A stretch of 64,000 nucleotides of DNA. Origin: Diphasiastrum complanatum. Its lineage: Eukaryota > Streptophyta > Lycopodiopsida > Lycopodiales > Lycopodiaceae. The notes below the pieces were generated by a model that had not been told where the DNA came from, ran no database searches, and was given only the letters and a program-made list of their open reading frames with translations. A program made the translations under genes and the position numbers. The stretch lies in assembly GCA_029204225.1 (NCBI GenBank), contig MU831569.1, forward strand, positions 64,001 to 128,000. Direction: 5' to 3'. The number at the start of each line of letters is the position of its first letter. Within the stretch, counting starts at the first letter, position 1. Positions 11,650 to 23,740 of this stretch are shown here, one piece after another.

Positions 11650-11654
11650 AGAAA

Positions 11655-13272
11655 CAACTAGGAAGACAACAGTATAGAGCAATATGGTGTGTTTAAAAAC
11701 ATAGGCATATGAAGACAGAAGGAGAGAAAATCTTTAAAACAAGGAGATAAAGCTAGCAAGAAATAGAGGAAAAGAGTTTGGAACTTAATCAAAACAGCCT
11801 GTGGCTATTCCTTGAGCTTTGCTGCTTGAATCTGCCTTATCATCAATGCCATTCATCCTTTATTCCGTAGTAGCAAGGTATAATCATAACTAGCAGTCCC
11901 AAGCACCAGCCAACTACTTCCGCCATCGTTGCGCCGCTTGTTTCCGCCATTAATTAGAATTTTCTCTCTCTTTCATTTATGACTAGGAATGTTTTGTGCA
12001 TCTTTCACCTTCATATCACATATTGCAATTTCCTTCATAGATTGATTCCTATATAAGTCCACACATTAGAGCTTAAATACAATCATAATAATAAAATTAT
12101 ATCTAGACATTAATGAAGACACTACCTTGTATCATATACATGGGTAGCAATTGAAGCCCAATCTTTGAAGTGTTACACATAGTCAAAACAACACTAGCAT
12201 TTTTTCGTATGAACTCATAGCTATATTCTTTTGACAAGATCCACAATTGGAGCCAGTCCCATTGAAGACATAAATATGAAATATCTATCCTTTTTGTCAT
12301 GCAGTAGTCCAAGATACAAAGAACTATGGAAGAAATTATGTGAACAATGCACAATACTCTTTTAGATACAACAAAGAAGTTATCTCATGAGATATATCTA
12401 TTTGTTGGAACTCATTCCTTGCCCATGTTATTTATTTCTACATTCAGTATCAACAAATGTTAAATCAATCCATGGGAAGACTCCATACAAATAACACATG
12501 AACATGAATATCATACATAATATCAAACACCATTGGAGACAAGGTTAACCACCCCCTATTATTGATTATGGTAATCATCAAAAGGAGCTCATCCAGTTAT
12601 AAAAGCATACATTCTAGAAAACCCAAGAACATTTTTCAAAAGGTGCTTTGAAATGAGTTCTTTTGTCGAACTTCTTTGAGTTGCTTTTGGTCCTTGAGAT
12701 AGTTTTTCACAAGCTTCATTCTTGACCAAGCTTTCTATCTTTGTCATGTGGAAGAATGATATACCCTTTTCAAATTCATATTTGTGGATATCCACATGTA
12801 TAACCATTCTAGAAAACTTTGTATCAAATGAAATGCAGTAATGTATTATAGCATAACATTGTTTTACACATGATGGTGCATCATAACAATAATGACAATT
12901 TGTTGAGCCATATCTAGTAGCAACCTAAAGGACATCAAATATTCAATATTTCAAAATGATTTACTTTTATTGTTCTAGAATTCAATAGATGACCACAGTG
13001 GTTGTCCACGTTGACATCACATGATGAAACCCTAAATTCTCCTAGAAATTCTTGGATTTGTGAGGTGCATAATCTTTTTCAAAGGTGACATAAAACTTGG
13101 ATAAGTTGTAAGTTATTTTCATGTGACTGAATTCAAAAAGTTTTGAACCTTTGGGAATTGAGCTTATTAAGATCAAGTATTCATAAGCTTGTTGTCTTGT
13201 TCTAATCTTAGTCAAAGCTTATTTATCTTTGTTGTTGCTTTGAATACTAGAATGACAATCAAGACACTCCCA
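11655..13272. other. Intergenic DNA, no recognised gene
   Basis: Short open frames on both strands (for example minus 12103-12354 and minus 12589-12807) lack known motifs. No LTR pair or RNA gene is visible. Confidence 0.4.
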
Positions 13273-13945
13273 TGGATCAATCAACCTCTAATCCTACCTT
13301 TGACTTGTCTAAACCTGATAGTGTGGCACAAGCCCTACAAGTCCTCTGCCAACAAATTCAAGAGACGAACCAACAACTACATGAAACTAACTTAAAGAAT
13401 CAAGCTCTTGAGTATAAGTTGGCTAATCAACAAAAGATGTAGTACCTCCTCCCGTTAAAGTATATAAATGGGAAAAGAAAGAGAGGAGCCTACAAGTAGT
13501 AAATTCATGGCTTAATGTTTGAAAAAAGTATTTTGCTGTGAATCTCTTTTTTGAAAGTTAAAAACTCTCCACCGCTACTATGTTTTTGGATGGAAAAGCT
13601 TTAGTATGGTGGGAGGCATTTTGTCTAGTATTCAAGGAATACCTTCTTCCCTTGTTAGATGATTATGAACATTTTAAAAAACGTTCGGGAATGACTATGA
13701 CAAAAGGCCTTGAGCAATTTATTCAATATTTTCATGAGTATCTTAATCCTATTTATAGTAATATACCTCCAAAGATACAGATGCTCGTGTTCATTGATGG
13801 TTTACCTAAGGACTATCAAGTGGATGTTCGGAGGAACCATCCCAACACCATAGAAGATGCTATTAGGGCTAAAACGTTTTTTGATGATACACCTAAGCCA
13901 CATAAGAGTCATCACTCTAATGAGCAAAAGAAGTTTTCAATTTAA
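13273..13945 (+). pseudogene. Decayed retroelement gag fragment (gypsy type)
   Basis: The 5' part reads as a Gln/Asn-rich coiled coil (QQIQETNQQLHETNLKNQAL) ending in a stop near 13440. After a disrupted stretch, the frame from 13580 gives a gag core with WWE, a FIQYFHEY segment and GLPKDYQVDVRRNHPNTIEDAI. These fit the retrotransposon gag domain of Ty3/gypsy elements. No zinc knuckle or pol follows, because an LTR-like region comes directly after. It is a broken remnant. Confidence 0.7.
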
Positions 13946-14002
13946 AAGGAAGTTACCAATGAGATATCTTCCAATCCTAATTCTAAGAAACCCACTCATT
14001 TG

Positions 14003-14846
14003 TTTATTTAAGAGCCCCCCTCTCTTGTGAGGGAGCTTTTATTTCCCAGGCCTTCAAGATGACCAAATACTTAAGCTCCCATATTCCTATTGGAGGGTTT
14101 GCGGATCCCAAGGCAATCCTAACCCTAATTAATAAGTGCGAGGGATTTGTCAACCTGCGTGTGTAAGTCCAACCTGATGATCACATAGTTATTTGATAAT
14201 TAGAAAGTCAATAGAAGGACTTTAGGCCTTTTTGCGAGGCTTTTAATGTCGTAGGCCTAAATATCAAGTTAGTGAATAAAGTTGGAGTTCCCACCAAAAT
14301 TCAATTTCAATTTGATTCCCTCCAATTTTAAATGGGTTCTCACTCTTTTTTAAATTTGAATAGTTAGGGAGATAGAAATGGGCCAATAGGATTTTGAGGC
14401 CAAGGCCCTCCTCTCCACTATAAATAGGGGCAAACTCAAGTTGCTCCACATCTTCAGTTCAATACAAGCATATTGGTTCTCTTATGGAATGGACTTGTGA
14501 ATGTCCTTGCTCTCTAACTCTTTTCCTCCATCTCTCACGATTTTGTTGCATTTTGCTAACTGTTGGATCTGAATGTTATTGGGATTGCCATTTCTTATGC
14601 TTTTTGTGAGAGAGAAAGAGTAAGCTATTATCATTTTGGATCTTAGTGTTGACGGACGCAGGGTTAATGCTTAAGGTTAATGGATGCTAAAGTTAGATGT
14701 GGATCTTCCATACATGCTAAATTATGAGATATGTTATCGCTCTCACGGGAACGAACCTACGCATGACAACTAACTTCATCTCCTTGATGCTAGATTGCTT
14801 GGATATTGGGTTGAGGATAGGCTAGGAAATAAACCCACTACGATTT
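14003..14846 (+). repeat. Element I LTR (gypsy), approximate
   Basis: A CTATAAATAGGGG box at 14416-14428 and a gypsy-type primer-binding site downstream mark this as an LTR; its exact left end was not resolved. At 14003-14040 it contains a module, TTTATTTAAG followed by CCCCCCTCTCTTGTGAGGGAGCTTTT, that recurs in the LTRs of elements D and E although the remaining sequence does not match. That module may belong to a separate older LTR. Confidence 0.55.
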
Positions 14847-14865
14847 TGGCGCCATATCCAGAGAG
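14847..14865 (+). promoter_or_regulatory. Element I primer-binding site (gypsy type)
   Basis: TGGCGCCATATCCAGAGAG resembles the TGGCGCC-led primer site of plant Athila/Tat gypsy elements, with mismatches in its second half. Confidence 0.65.
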
Positions 14866-16080
14866 CTATGCCAATTTTTCAGTTTACAGCATGGTTGTGA
14901 TATGGTTCGCTTGCACTAGGCATCTTGTCTTGGCATGAATAGTGTTAAAATTGCATTGTAAAATTAGTTTGGAAGTGATTTTGCTTGATTTGAGTGGATT
15001 TTCTTGTTTGAAATCTAATCCTATTATTGACTAGGAGAATCTATTCAGATCACCATTCTTAAGATCCATCTGGATCTAAGAAAGCAGAAAAAATAACAAA
15101 TATCGATCAAATCTACCAAATTTTGGTCAAAAGGAGACAAAATTGTCATCATAGCTGATAACTTTTTACCCTCTTTCTAAAAAACGTTCGCCGAGTTTCA
15201 GGCACCTTCGGTTTTGATCGCAAAACCTTCATATTGAAGGGCGAACATTCCTTCCTAGCAGATTTTTAGAAACATCAGAAAAACCATCAAAAAACACCAA
15301 AAAACATCCAAAACCCTAAAAAATACAAAAAAAAAAAAAAAATGTTCGTCTGATTCATTGTGCATAGGTGTGATTCAGATCTATCTACTGTCAGGTCGTC
15401 GGCGAACGTTAATTCTGAAAACAGAAGTTCAAAGTGACTGTTCATCTAGAAATGAGTAAATTTTTGTGTAGAGTTTAATACCTTCTTACAAAATTTTCAG
15501 TTTTCAAAAAGAACCTTCATCAAAGTCTATGTTAGTCTGACATACTATTATGGTTCATCAATGAGTTCGACGAACAATAAGCAGAGGCCACGTGTCATAT
15601 TGTCCAATTTTTGTCAAAAAAGTCTCTTTTTTGCAAAAATAGCAATACTACATTTGCAACCTTTGTTGAAACCTTCGTTGAAACTTCTAAGGATTCTATT
15701 GATAGTAAATTACTATTTTTTAGTTCAACAAACATCATAATCTAAAAAAATCTCTATTTTTACCCTCGCCAAATCACAAAAATTATATTTTTGTGCATAA
15801 AGAACCTTCGCCGAGTCAAACTTCATCTAGGAAATATTCGTCAATACTATTTTTAGGTTCTAATTTTTCAGATCAAGCCTCAGTCAGATTTTTGAGCAAT
15901 TCGGTTATAATTTGATTCTGATTCTGAGAATTCATCATTTTTGGAAGTGTCGATCGCTTAATCACAGATCAAAAATCTGATAATTGTCAAGTGAAAGAAA
16001 TTTTGCAGATCTGAACTGAGATGGATTCTGATTAAAAATCTAGATCCAATCTCATTGTCTGATTGATTTAATTTGCAAAA
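14866..16080 (+). other. Element I leader
   Basis: Non-coding leader of about 1.2 kb between primer site and gag, with an A-rich tract near 15330-15345 and several scattered copies of a CCTTCG(C/G)-type word. Long leaders are usual for Tat/Athila elements. Confidence 0.5.
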
Positions 16081-17263
16081 ATGGCTGCTTCTAGAGCTGT
16101 TCCCCAGAAGTCAAATCCTATCCCCGATTGGATCTCTCCAAGTACAATGAATTATTTGATTCAGTTAGATTTCTCCAAATCTATGTAGAATCTTGTGAAG
16201 TTTATGGCGAAGTTTGTTCTCAAGATAATCTTAAGCTATTTCCAATGGCCTTAATGGGTGCAGCACAAGATTAGTACTATAATCAAGATGAAACTAAGGG
16301 TACAGATTGGAAAACTGTCAAACGAGCCCTTATCACACGATTCAAATCTCGGAAGTTTATGGAAGACCCTTTCCTACTTCTAAGTAAAATTAAAATGGAA
16401 AAGCAAAAAATGGTACGAGATTACATTGAACGGGTTAAAAGCCTCAAATCTGAATGCGTACCCGAGCTGATTAATGAAGATGCCATGATTATGTGGTTTT
16501 TGGCAGGTCTAACTAAAAAGATTAGATGTGAGCTAAAAAGCCATGATGAGTACGCCACTTTGCAAAATGCTATGGACGATGCGATACGAGAGGAGACAAA
16601 GATTCAGAAGATGAGCTGAATATTGGTTTGTTGTCTTATACAGTAGGGCAAACCACTATGACATCCACCACTATCGCATCAACGAATATCAACGCTACTA
16701 CAGAGATTGTGTTCAACGAGTTCGAAAAACTTGGAAAGAACCAACAGATACTGATGGAAAAGTTGCAGTCGCAATTTGATGAAAAGATCAAAGCCTTGGA
16801 AGATTTCCATGGAAAAATGAAAAAGAAACCTGAGAAGTTTGCTAAGACTTTTTCTACCAAGGAAAATGTCTGGTGTTCCATTTGTATGGGCAATCACACA
16901 GTGAACGAATGTCCACAATTGAAAAAATGAATGGCAACAATATTTGTCATCTGGGCAATTCACTTGATCATGAGATTACTTATTGCCACTGTAATCCTTG
17001 AATTATCCATGGATTATTCACTTGATTACTTATTACTTATTGCCAGCAATGATATGCCCAGATGGGATATCGAGAACCCCTTTACGGAAAGAAACCTTCA
17101 GCCAAACCTCATCAGTCTGCTCTTGCGTATCTGGAGTGACTAGTTTTACCAGCTCCACCAACACAACCTGCTCCTCCTACTAGAGGTAACGAGCAATGAA
17201 ATTACAGTAATGATCGTGAGAATGGCCCTTCATATCAGTATGCTATCTATGCTGCCGCACAAC
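16081..17263 (+). pseudogene. Element I gag, frameshifted and truncated
   Basis: An ATG at 16081 opens a short frame. The gag core then appears in another frame (KYNELFDSVRFLQIYVE, a TAG at 16272-16274, then DYIERVKSLKS and WFLAGLTKKIRCELKSHDEY up to 16619). A third frame carries a knuckle-like CSICMGNHTVNEC and a proline-rich tail to about 17270. The knuckle spacing is CX2CX3HX4C, one residue short of the usual form. The core clearly resembles the gag of element E at 63.0-63.6 kb, so both belong to related gypsy lineages. The sequence stops abruptly at the TGTGAAG of a B-family copia LTR, which cut it. Confidence 0.8.
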
Positions 17264-17992
17264 TGTGAAGATTAGTAAAATATTATCTTCCTATCTCGAG
17301 TTAGGGGCCATGTCCATGGTTATTTCCATTGTAATCTATGTTGTACATAAAAGGTATGTGCATTGAGCACATAACCTTCTATAATAGGTCGAGTTTGAGT
17401 TAGGTAGATTCAATTTTGATGACATGCAAAAGTTTAGATAGCATGCAATGTCTTTTTGTATGCATGCAAGCCACATGCAATCAGTGCATGCAACATGCAA
17501 AGTGGTTTCCGTGATCTACACATGTCTAGGTAGTTCTATGAGTTGACATGTAGTACATGCAATATCCATGCATGCAGTTACACATGTGGATCTCTGGTAG
17601 GTGAGTTAACTCAGTTAAGTGGAGTTTCCATGCAACTCCACTGAAGGAATTCGAGTTTTTTCATGTATGGAAATATTGGCATGTTTTGCCATATTGTGAA
17701 TAATGAAATTTTGGTGTTTTGGACTTATTCTCTCTCTACTCGAGTTTTCTATCATTGAATTTCTCTCTCTACTTGAGAGCAGCCTATTTTGCACATACTT
17801 AGCACTTAGAATTATTTTTGACATTCAATTCTCATAGTAAGAAGTTAGATTTTTCAATCAGATGTATGGCATTGTGCTCTTGTCATAGATTTTTCATGTA
17901 TATTGTTCTCTGATCAATCTTGTGCAATCACAATACCTCAGTAAGGTCCTGTAGGGTGTGTGGTGAAGTTCACACATGCTAAAAACTTCACA
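17264..17992 (+). repeat. B-family copia LTR (orphan 5' copy)
   Basis: It matches the LTRs of element B over most of its length, with TGTGAAG/CTTCACA termini, and is about 70 bp longer because of extra sequence near 17545-17615. A degenerate primer site (TGGTATCATC) follows directly. No matching 3' LTR or internal region is present downstream; the element is truncated just after the primer site. Confidence 0.85.
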
Positions 17993-18038
17993 TGGTATCA
18001 TCATTCATAGTGCCAGAACTCCAATCCTTCAACCTTGG

Positions 18039-18769
<731 letters not shown>

Positions 18770-19063
18770 GCCTCCAAATTAGCATGACCTAAGAATATAT
18801 ATAGTGGTCCTTGGTGCTTCAAATATGAGTTTGTGACCTTATTAGGCTAAACTGGGCCTCCCAACCATTATTACTATTTCCATCAATAACAAAGTAGTGC
18901 AAGTGCTTATGTCCTAGCCTCCAAATTTAGCATGACCTAAGAATATATACAATGGTCCTTTGTGCTTCAAATATGAGTTTTTGACCTTTATAGGCTAAAC
19001 TAGGCCTCATAACCATTATTACAATTTCCATCATTAAAAAAATAGTGCAATTGCTTATGCCCT
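18770..19063. repeat. Tandem duplication, about 147 bp, two copies
   Basis: The unit starting GCCTCCAAATT(T)AGCATGACC is repeated head to tail at about 18770-18916 and 18917-19063, with roughly 90 percent identity by eye. No coding content is recognised. Confidence 0.85.
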
Positions 19064-20199
19064 TTTATTGACTAACATGTTAAACTAACCATGTTCTAAT
19101 TTAGCACCATGGTTATAGTTATCAACAATTATTGAGCACACTGCATGCATGACATGACACTCCTACATAAGCATTATTGTCCTAAAAAATCAAGACTACA
19201 TGAAGGTCAATTGTCATGCTCAGTGTGTCCTTTAGCAATGATCAAAACCTGTAGCCACATTTCAATGTAGGGGTAATCTTCCCATTTTCTCTTGATTAGG
19301 CATTGCTTGCCAAATACTACAATTAAAAGATATTTTTCATGACTTTATGTGAGAAACAAATTGCCAAACAAACTATTTATGTGAGAAACAAACAAAGTAT
19401 TTACGTGTTCCAATAAACCATTTCTATATACTACATTTTGTGATATGTTTCATAACCCAATGTTGATTGTAAACATAGGTCATAGAGCATAAATTCCTCT
19501 TCTTGAAGTTTGACACATCATGATTGCCTACAAATGGTTTCTCATTTGTGATATCCAACTCTACGTATTATGAATTGGCACTAGCTTGAAAAATGTGAAT
19601 ATACAAAATATATTAAAACTAAATAGAATTATCTACATTTAGTAGTTTAAATAGTAACATGCTTATTAAAAAAATGCATTTAAAATAAAATGAAAGACAG
19701 TAAGAGTTTGTTAATGAGGAATTTATTTTTAAAACTTGATTCATCATTACTATCTATTATCCTATTGATCAATATTTTAAAACTTCACATCAAAGATTGA
19801 AAACAATAATACAATCACTAAAAAAATGTATACATAGAAAAGTAGTCAAAGAAGTTGAGATATGGCATTCATAACACCACATGCATGGTCATGATTGAAT
19901 ATCAACCTTGATATTTATGATTGTACTATAGATGTTAAAATTCCATTCCATCAATGAAGGCACTTAAGTTATGCACTAGCTAAAAGGGAGAGAATGTAAC
20001 TAGAGCATGTGACATTGTTTGCTATATTTGATTTCTTGCGATCAGATCTTGTTAATTTCAAGGAATATTGTGAAGCATGTAGGTCAAGAGAGAGAGATTT
20101 GAAGCCCCAAAACTCCACAAATAAATGAACTTTTGGTAGAGAGGAAAAACAGATCTCTATGTGACAATGCAAATGCATACGTGAAATTGCAAAAGCAAT
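19064..20199. other. Intergenic DNA
   Basis: No gene recognised; AT-rich with short frames only. Confidence 0.4.
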
Positions 20200-20830
20200 G
20201 ATATTTCAAATCTTCCTAAGTCCTTTTGGGAAGAAGGCTTAGATTGTGCTAACATTCTTTTCAATAGGTTTCCAAGTGAACCATTGGATAGTAAGACACA
20301 TTATGAGTTCCTTTCTGGTAAGAGTCAAGTGTTAAGTTCTTGAAGATATTTGGATGTACATGTTATGTCCACATAACTCTTGATGATAGGACTAAGAAAG
20401 ATCTCACATCCAAGAAAATCATATTTGTTGGCTATAGTGATGTAAGCAAAGCTTACAATTTCTACATTCCTTCCACAAGAAAATTTACTGTAAGTCGGAA
20501 TGTAGTGTGTCTCTAATCTTGTTGATATAATGTTTATTCTAACACTTTTGATGAGGATGCTGATTCTGAGGAAGATGATAGAGATGCTTTTTCCAGTCAA
20601 AACCCAAGAACGGCCTCAAGGCAAAGAAGAAAGCCATCAAAACTCACATATGATGAGAAGGGTAATCAAGTTGAAAAAGGTGCAAACTTTGTTTTTCTCA
20701 CATATTTTGATGAGCCTACTTGTATTGGAGATGCAATGGATATTGACTTTGAAGCTTTAATGAAGAACAATACATGTTATAATCAAAAGAGCTTGGTACA
20801 AAATTATTTTTTGTAAAAAATGAATTTATT
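20200..20830 (+). pseudogene. Decayed copia integrase C-terminus and linker
   Basis: The translated pieces FWEEGLDCANILFNRFP, FVGYSDVSKAYNFYIPSTRK and KLTYDEKGNQVEKGANFVFLTYFDEP match the end of a copia integrase and the linker before RT. They are related to the corresponding parts of element A. Frameshifts and stops interrupt it, and nothing resembling RT follows on this strand. Confidence 0.75.
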
Positions 20831-20858
20831 CTTTGAAATTGTGCTTGTAGGAACTATT

Positions 20859-21420
20859 TCAATCCATACAAGGCCTTATAGTGCACGCCATATGCTTCTT
20901 TCCATTCAATTCATAGCCTTCAAATTGATGCATGTAGATGTCCTCTTCAATGACTCGATTTAGGAAGGCTGGTTGCACATCCATTTGGCAAATTTTTAGG
21001 TTCTCTATAATTATGATATGAGATAATCTAACTATAGGGCTAAATTTCTTAGTGTAGTCTAGATTAGATATTCGAGAATACTCTTTTGCCATTTACCTAG
21101 CCTACCTTGCACCAATGTTGCCATCAAATCCACTTACAATTAGTATGTGCTTCCTAGATGTTAGCCCCATGATTTTCCATGTCTAGTTATTGATAAGGGA
21201 CCCATACTCCTTAATATCCATGGCTTATTTCCAAAGATCTAAATCGGTCTACTCCATTGCCTCTTGGTAGGTTGCAGGCTCTTGTGTAAAGTAGCATATT
21301 GATTCGTCAATGAATCTAGCTAGAGGAGTCCTTATTCTTAGTTTATATGCTTTATTACCTCTATTCATTATGTACTTGCTTCCATCTCAAAGTTTTCTGT
21401 AGAATGTAGGTTTTAAAAAG
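20859..21420 (-). pseudogene. Decayed copia RT N-terminus, opposite orientation
   Basis: Read on the minus strand, a linker (RTPLARFIDESICYFTQEPATYQEAME) leads into RT segments: MAKEYSRISNLDYTKKFSPIVRLS and CQMDVQPAFLNRVIEEDIYMHQ. These correspond to the DYTETFSPV and QMDVKTAFLNG landmarks of copia RT. Stops occur at several points. It abuts an integrase remnant that runs the other way, so at least one rearrangement separates them. Confidence 0.78.
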
Positions 21421-22057
21421 TTGTGAAGCTAGTATAAAACAGCATGCAGTACTCTTCAAGCACTCCAATACAACTATTATCATTCTCGGTTTGTATTAGC
21501 TTCAATCACGAAACCATTCAACAAGCATATAGTAAGAACTAAGAATAATCATTTAACAGGCAACACACATGGACAAATTTTGGCATGCAAACAATTTTCT
21601 ACCTTTCTTGCCATTCCTTACTACAGCTACTAATCTCAACATATTGATTTTAACTTACTTGCAAGTCTGTGGCATGAGCACACCCCACGGACATCATTCT
21701 GTACTGCAACAATGCTTGATTGCTATCCTCAAAATCAGCATCCATTAACAACAAAATAAAAGAAATCAGTAGCAGTTCAATGCAAATGTTTTCTGATGAA
21801 AACAGGGATAGGTTGCTGTTTAAAGTTTTTGCTTTCATAAATCTGAAATCTTAATATAAGGAAAATCGCCACAGATCTGCTATTGTTTTGCGTTGTTCAG
21901 TATAGTGTTTTTCAGCTTGTTAATCTATTGTTGTAGCCATTTCTCTTTGGAGGACAATAAACACGTGCTTGTGGTGTCTTGGAATGACAACAGGCAAGCA
22001 GATGGCCGGAGTCCTGGCTATGGAATTGACAGTCTTGCCAAAAATGCATGATAAAAC
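21421..22057. other. Intergenic DNA and likely 3' untranslated region of the LFS-like gene
   Basis: No frame recognised. The portion just left of the stop codon would be the 3' untranslated region of the minus-strand gene; its polyadenylation site was not fixed. Confidence 0.4.
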
Positions 22058-22719
22058 TCAGAGAGCACTTTCTAGCGTGCTGGCGGCAATTTCCAGCCTC
22101 TTCACTGCCGCGCTCAGGAACGCGATCTGCTTACCGATTACTTCATCCTTGCTGCCTGCTGTGCTTGGATCCATCTCGAAAGACCAATCGACCCAAGTGG
22201 TGTCTGAATTTTTGCCCTCAAAGAGCTGGAACTTTGCAAAATAGCCGTTCAACCCCATGTTTCCATCCTCCATGACATAGGAGTATGATAAGTTGGTGTT
22301 ATCTATTGAGAGCAGGCGTTCTTTAGCCCATGATTTCTGTCCGTCTGTTCGTGGGAAGGTGTGCCCACCAGCATACCTCACGCAGCCTGGCGTTTGGCCC
22401 TTTCCTTCTATTCTCTGGCAGAACTCCATCGTAGGTATCCATTTGGTCAAGCCGCAGAAGTCAGATCCAATAGCCCATACTTTTCCGATTGTCGCTACAA
22501 TTTCCACTCTGACTCTCCCATGCCACCTATGGTTACAAACAATAAAAGTCTCATTTTAGGACTAGTATGTACCAATTTGGGTTATGATAAACAAAGGAGC
22601 CAATCTTCTTTGGTGTCTCATGAAATCTCTAGCAAGTCTAACAGATCAAAAGACGAATAACGAAGTTACCTTGGTCCTGACGAGCTACGAACTGCAGGTT
22701 CTTCATGTTGTTCTGCCAT
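22058..22719 (-). CDS. Lachrymatory-factor-synthase-like SRPBCC protein, two exons
   Basis: Exon 1 is 22670-22719 and exon 2 is 22058-22526, joined across a 143-bp intron with GT (AG/GTAAC) and AG (CATAG/G) borders. The product is 172 residues, the usual size for plant single-domain START/Bet v 1-like proteins of the polyketide cyclase/dehydrase family. Landmarks are WHGRV near residue 18, DFCGLTKWIP at 39-48, PGCVRY with Arg67, and WAKERLLSIDN with Glu86. Arg67 and Glu86 correspond in position to the Arg and Glu needed for catalysis in onion LFS. The C-terminus is an amphipathic helix, as the fold requires. In most plants these homologues have no proven reaction; binding of a hydrophobic ligand in the cytosol is the safe inference. 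It is intact with no stops, unlike its transposon neighbours. Confidence 0.9.
22527..22669 (-). other. Intron of the LFS-like gene
   Basis: It begins GTAACTTCG and ends ACCATAG on the minus strand. Splicing restores an AGG codon and a continuous family-typical sequence across the junction. Confidence 0.88.
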
Positions 22720-23663
22720 TTTGATTTCCAGTTAATGGAAAGTTACAAAGTCGCTGGAATGATCAAATAAGTGATTAAGAAGCTGATCGAGACACTCTCA
22801 AAAAAATTTGGGTAATCAGAGACCACTCAGTTCACTACAAGAAAGTGAATTTATAACAAGGTATCTGTGCTCTGATCCAAATGTCTTCTGTAAAGAAGTA
22901 TGCTTGTGAATCTGAAGCCTGCCTCAGTCAACTAGTTATGCTTGTGAATCTGGAACCGGAGTCAACTTCCAGCACTTTAAGATGTTGCTTCTCGCTGGGC
23001 AGATATACGTATATATTTGCATATAAAGTGGGTTTCTGTAGATATGCGCATGGTGAAGTAACATCGTACTTTTTTTCTTTAATGAAGACCGAGTAAAAGG
23101 ACACCGAGCGCCAGAAGCTGACATGGAAAGCATGTCTGACGCTTTAAGGACACCCTGGTCCATAATTTGAATTTGCTGCGACTCCGAAAACGCAATTAAA
23201 CTACGGAAATAGACAGGAGTTCGCTGTAGACAACGCATGTGGGTACTATTCTAAAAGCGGCAACAGGTAGGAGGGCACATCGCGTGGTCATTCTCTGAAG
23301 TTGCTATGAAGGATACTCGATGCTCCTGATTATGCATGGCCTGCTGTAGCCCCCCATCTCAGGAATCATGAGGTTGAATTTGAGTTTCAGTTCTCTCTCC
23401 AAGCTCACAAAGAGAGCAACTTGTAGTGTGTATGCATATTACAATGTATATCTCTATGCTATTTTAACTTCTTATGCTTTTTTTTTTGGAGAGAATTCTT
23501 AGATGTGGAGATATATTTGTGGTGTTTTAAGTTCTTATGCTTTTTGTATGGTGGTGGAATGCCTTGCTTGGCAGGGCCCTTGCCCTAGGGCGGCGGGAGA
23601 GCCCCAACCTGCAAGGAAGGCCCAAGGTTCTCGGGCCTTCCACGACATAATGCCTAGTGAGAA
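22720..23663. other. Upstream region of the LFS-like gene and spacer
   Basis: It holds the presumed promoter and 5' untranslated region of the minus-strand gene. No unambiguous TATA box was chosen. A GC-richer patch lies at 23560-23640. No other gene is recognised. Confidence 0.4.
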
Positions 23664-23740
23664 GGTAGAGAGAGAACACACATTTTGTAGAGAGAGAATG
23701 TACATCCCGTAGAGAGAGAACGCACGTTTCGTAGAGAGAG
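23664..23740. repeat. Short tandem repeat, about 25 bp, three copies
   Basis: GTAGAGAGAGAA-C/T-(A/G)CAC/TAC-type units repeat three times and end in GTAGAGAGAGGTG. Confidence 0.75.

Larger units (their letters stand above)
5613..11654 (-). mobile_element. Element A: full-length Ty1/copia insertion lacking RT
   Basis: Two LTRs of identical length (649 bp) flank a 4.7-kb interior. Both begin TGTGAAAGA and end TCTTTCACA. The insertion is bracketed by a perfect 5-bp target duplication, AGAAA, at 5613-5617 and 11650-11654. A tRNA-iMet primer-binding site and a polypurine tract adjoin the proper LTRs. A hand count gives about 24 differences between the LTRs, roughly 96 percent identity. The interior encodes gag, protease and integrase in one frame, then an unrelated insert, then RNase H; reverse transcriptase is missing. 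The element must therefore have been mobilised in trans or have lost RT after insertion. Confidence 0.93.

Noticed and set aside
22293-22660. Plus-strand frames over the LFS-like gene
   Set aside because: Antisense to an exon with clear family motifs; no independent support.
23664-23740. CRISPR-like array of short repeats
   Set aside because: Units are adjacent tandem repeats with no unique spacers, in a plant nuclear context.
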